A DNA stretch of 7,265 nt, taken from contig JAJSAA010000001.1 of NCBI GenBank assembly GCA_024274995.1, forward strand, positions 1 through 7,265, given 5' to 3'. The position numbers and the translations under genes were made by a program. Positions within the stretch are counted from its first letter, which is position 1, and each line of letters begins with the position of its first letter. Under the pieces are notes generated by a model. That model was not told where the DNA came from and searched no databases. It saw only the letters and a program-made list of their open reading frames with translations. Source of the DNA: Deltaproteobacteria bacterium (lineage in GTDB: Bacteria; Desulfobacterota; Desulfobulbia; Desulfobulbales; VMSU01). Shown here piece by piece: positions 6,462-7,265 of this stretch.

Positions 6462-6467
6462 TATAAT
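6462..6467 (+). promoter_or_regulatory. Consensus -10 box TATAAT upstream of the acidic-repeat gene
   Basis: A perfect TATAAT lies 44 bases before the ATG at 6512 and would start a transcript near 6474. No -35 box with good spacing is seen; TAACTA at 6439-6444 is poor. An AT-rich 7-bp inverted repeat, ATAATTA (6463-6469) and TAATTAT (6485-6491), overlaps the box and could be an operator. Confidence 0.4.
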
Positions 6468-6511
6468 TAAGCGTATTAGACAAATAATTATCCACCCCCA
6501 TAAAAACCATC

Positions 6512-7265
6512 ATGCCCAGTCTGATAACCATAAACACCCTCAATGAGACCCTGAATAAACTGACCTGCAAAGCTGGCACCCAGAAAGCCGCTTTTCTATC
6601 AGCGCTAAAGAGCCATTTCCCCGACCAGGAGTCATTAAACAACGAGCAGCCCATTACAGTCGAGCAGCTGATAAAAGAGATATGGAACGAAACTGAGCCC
6701 GGCGCCATAAAAAAACGGCGTAAGAGTATCAGTTCTCTTAAATCAGCTCTCAACCGAGAGCTTAAAAGGCTCAGCCAGGAGAATAAAAATCCGGAAGGGA
6801 TCGTTGTCAACCGTAACAATATATTCTCGATCTCTGATGAACGTAAAACCTCCCTCCTGCAAAAACTTAGCGGTTCGGCGACGGGCAGCAAAGGAATTGA
6901 CGCAGCTTTAAACTCCTTAGAGCAACTCCTCCCCAAACTGCATGATGATGAGACTAATCTGGAGTTAAATAAATTATTGGACTCTTTAAAAGAGGCCAAG
7001 CAGGCAATTGACCACCTCAGCCAGGAGCTCTCGGAGAAAAACCAGCGCATTGATAATTTAGAGGAGCAACTGCTGAGCCCCCCCCCGGATAAAGCGGCTA
7101 ATCACGGGGAAGACGGGGACGAAGATGACTTTGAAGAAATTGAAGTTCAGGAGAATGATTTAGAAATCATCGACGATGACAACGACATAAAGGAGGGGAT
7201 TGACGCAAACGATGATGACTTGGAAATCATCGACGATGACAACGACATAAAGGAGGGGATTGACG
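6512..7265 (+). CDS. Putative winged-helix/coiled-coil protein with acidic tandem repeats (3' end cut by window edge)
   Basis: I do not recognise this protein. The 251 visible residues start MPSLITINTLNETLNKLTCK and run open to the window edge. Residues about 46-108 (ITVEQLIKEIW, basic KKRRKSISSLKSALNREL, then GIVVNRNNIFSIS) have the rhythm of a winged-helix DNA-binding domain; this is pattern resemblance only. Residues about 131-188 form a likely coiled coil rich in Leu and Glu. From about 198 the protein is extremely acidic, and a 20-residue repeat (DLEIIDDDNDIKEGIDANDD) begins at 216 and restarts at 236. The ATG at 6512 is the first in-frame ATG after a stop at 6485-6487, but no ribosome binding site is visible. 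It is divergent from the TopA-like gene across a 167-base control region, so the two may be co-regulated or interact. A minus-strand open frame over 6442-7050 is its antisense shadow. Confidence 0.7.
   Translation, partial: MPSLITINTLNETLNKLTCKAGTQKAAFLSALKSHFPDQESLNNEQPITVEQLIKEIWNETEPGAIKKRRKSISSLKSALNRELKRLSQENKNPEGIVVNRNNIFSISDERKTSLLQKLSGSATGSKGIDAALNSLEQLLPKLHDDETNLELNKLLDSLKEAKQAIDHLSQELSEKNQRIDNLEEQLLSPPPDKAANHGEDGDEDDFEEIEVQENDLEIIDDDNDIKEGIDANDDDLEIIDDDNDIKEGID
7161..7265 (+). repeat. 60-bp tandem repeat encoding an acidic 20-residue unit, cut by window end
   Basis: Bases 7161-7205 and 7221-7265 are identical except at 7162/7222 (A versus G), a period of exactly 60 bases. The preceding 10 bases (7151-7160 and 7211-7220) are looser copies. 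The period is a multiple of three, so copy number can change without breaking the frame. The single difference is synonymous (TTA versus TTG, Leu), which points to recent duplication. The array continues beyond the window by an unknown number of copies. Confidence 0.92.

Noticed and set aside
6442..7050. Minus-strand open frame of 202 codons at the right side.
   Set aside because: It is antisense to the plus-strand gene starting at 6512, whose frame continues to the window end with coiled-coil and repeat structure. The minus frame is Ser/Leu/Arg-rich and looks like a shadow.
7191..7205. AAGGAGGGG inside each 60-bp repeat as a possible internal ribosome binding site.
   Set aside because: It encodes Lys-Glu-Gly in the repeat, and no well-spaced ATG follows. 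It is best explained by coding content.

Overview
The window looks like chromosomal DNA from an anaerobic sulfur-metabolising bacterium, most likely a Desulfobacterota (sulfate reducer or sulfur disproportionator). The main clue is at the left edge. The minus strand there begins a protein whose first 28 residues (LDELEKGPWPSFVSDIKR within them) match the N-terminus of DsrA, the alpha subunit of dissimilatory sulfite reductase. The neighbouring persulfide/CoA-disulfide reductase-like flavoprotein with a rhodanese domain fits the same lifestyle. I see no rRNA, tRNA, CRISPR array or insertion sequence.

Layout. (1) 1-84, minus: 5' end of dsrA. (2) 85-559: AT-rich divergent control region with promoter-like elements on both strands and a 9-bp inverted repeat. 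(3) 560-3103, plus: a two-gene unit. The first gene is an FAD/NAD(P)H disulfide reductase fused to rhodanese. Six bases later comes an exported protein joining a ComEA-type helix-hairpin-helix to a single HKD (phospholipase D/Nuc-type nuclease) domain. The best terminator of this unit (3218-3242) lies inside the 3' end of the next, convergent gene. (4) 3177-6344, minus: a second two-gene unit. Its first gene encodes an 877-residue protein that follows the architecture of type IA DNA topoisomerase (TopA), including three C-terminal zinc ribbons. By hand alignment it has lost the active-site tyrosine, part of the Toprim acidic set and the catalytic histidine and arginine. Its second gene is a small FmdB-type zinc-ribbon protein. 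(5) 6345-6511: compact divergent control region with an AT-rich palindrome and a GC-rich hairpin. (6) 6512 to the right edge, plus: a truncated gene for a protein with a possible winged-helix N-terminus, a coiled coil and a very acidic C-terminus made of 60-bp tandem repeats in which the window ends.

How it fits together. The left part is readily understood: sulfite reduction divergent from persulfide or disulfide handling. The right part is the candidate for something new. A topoisomerase-shaped protein that probably cannot cleave DNA, but keeps its DNA-binding zinc ribbons and has basic patches, is divergently paired with a putative DNA-binding protein carrying a repetitive acidic tail. A structural or regulatory DNA-binding role for this pair is inference, not something the sequence proves.
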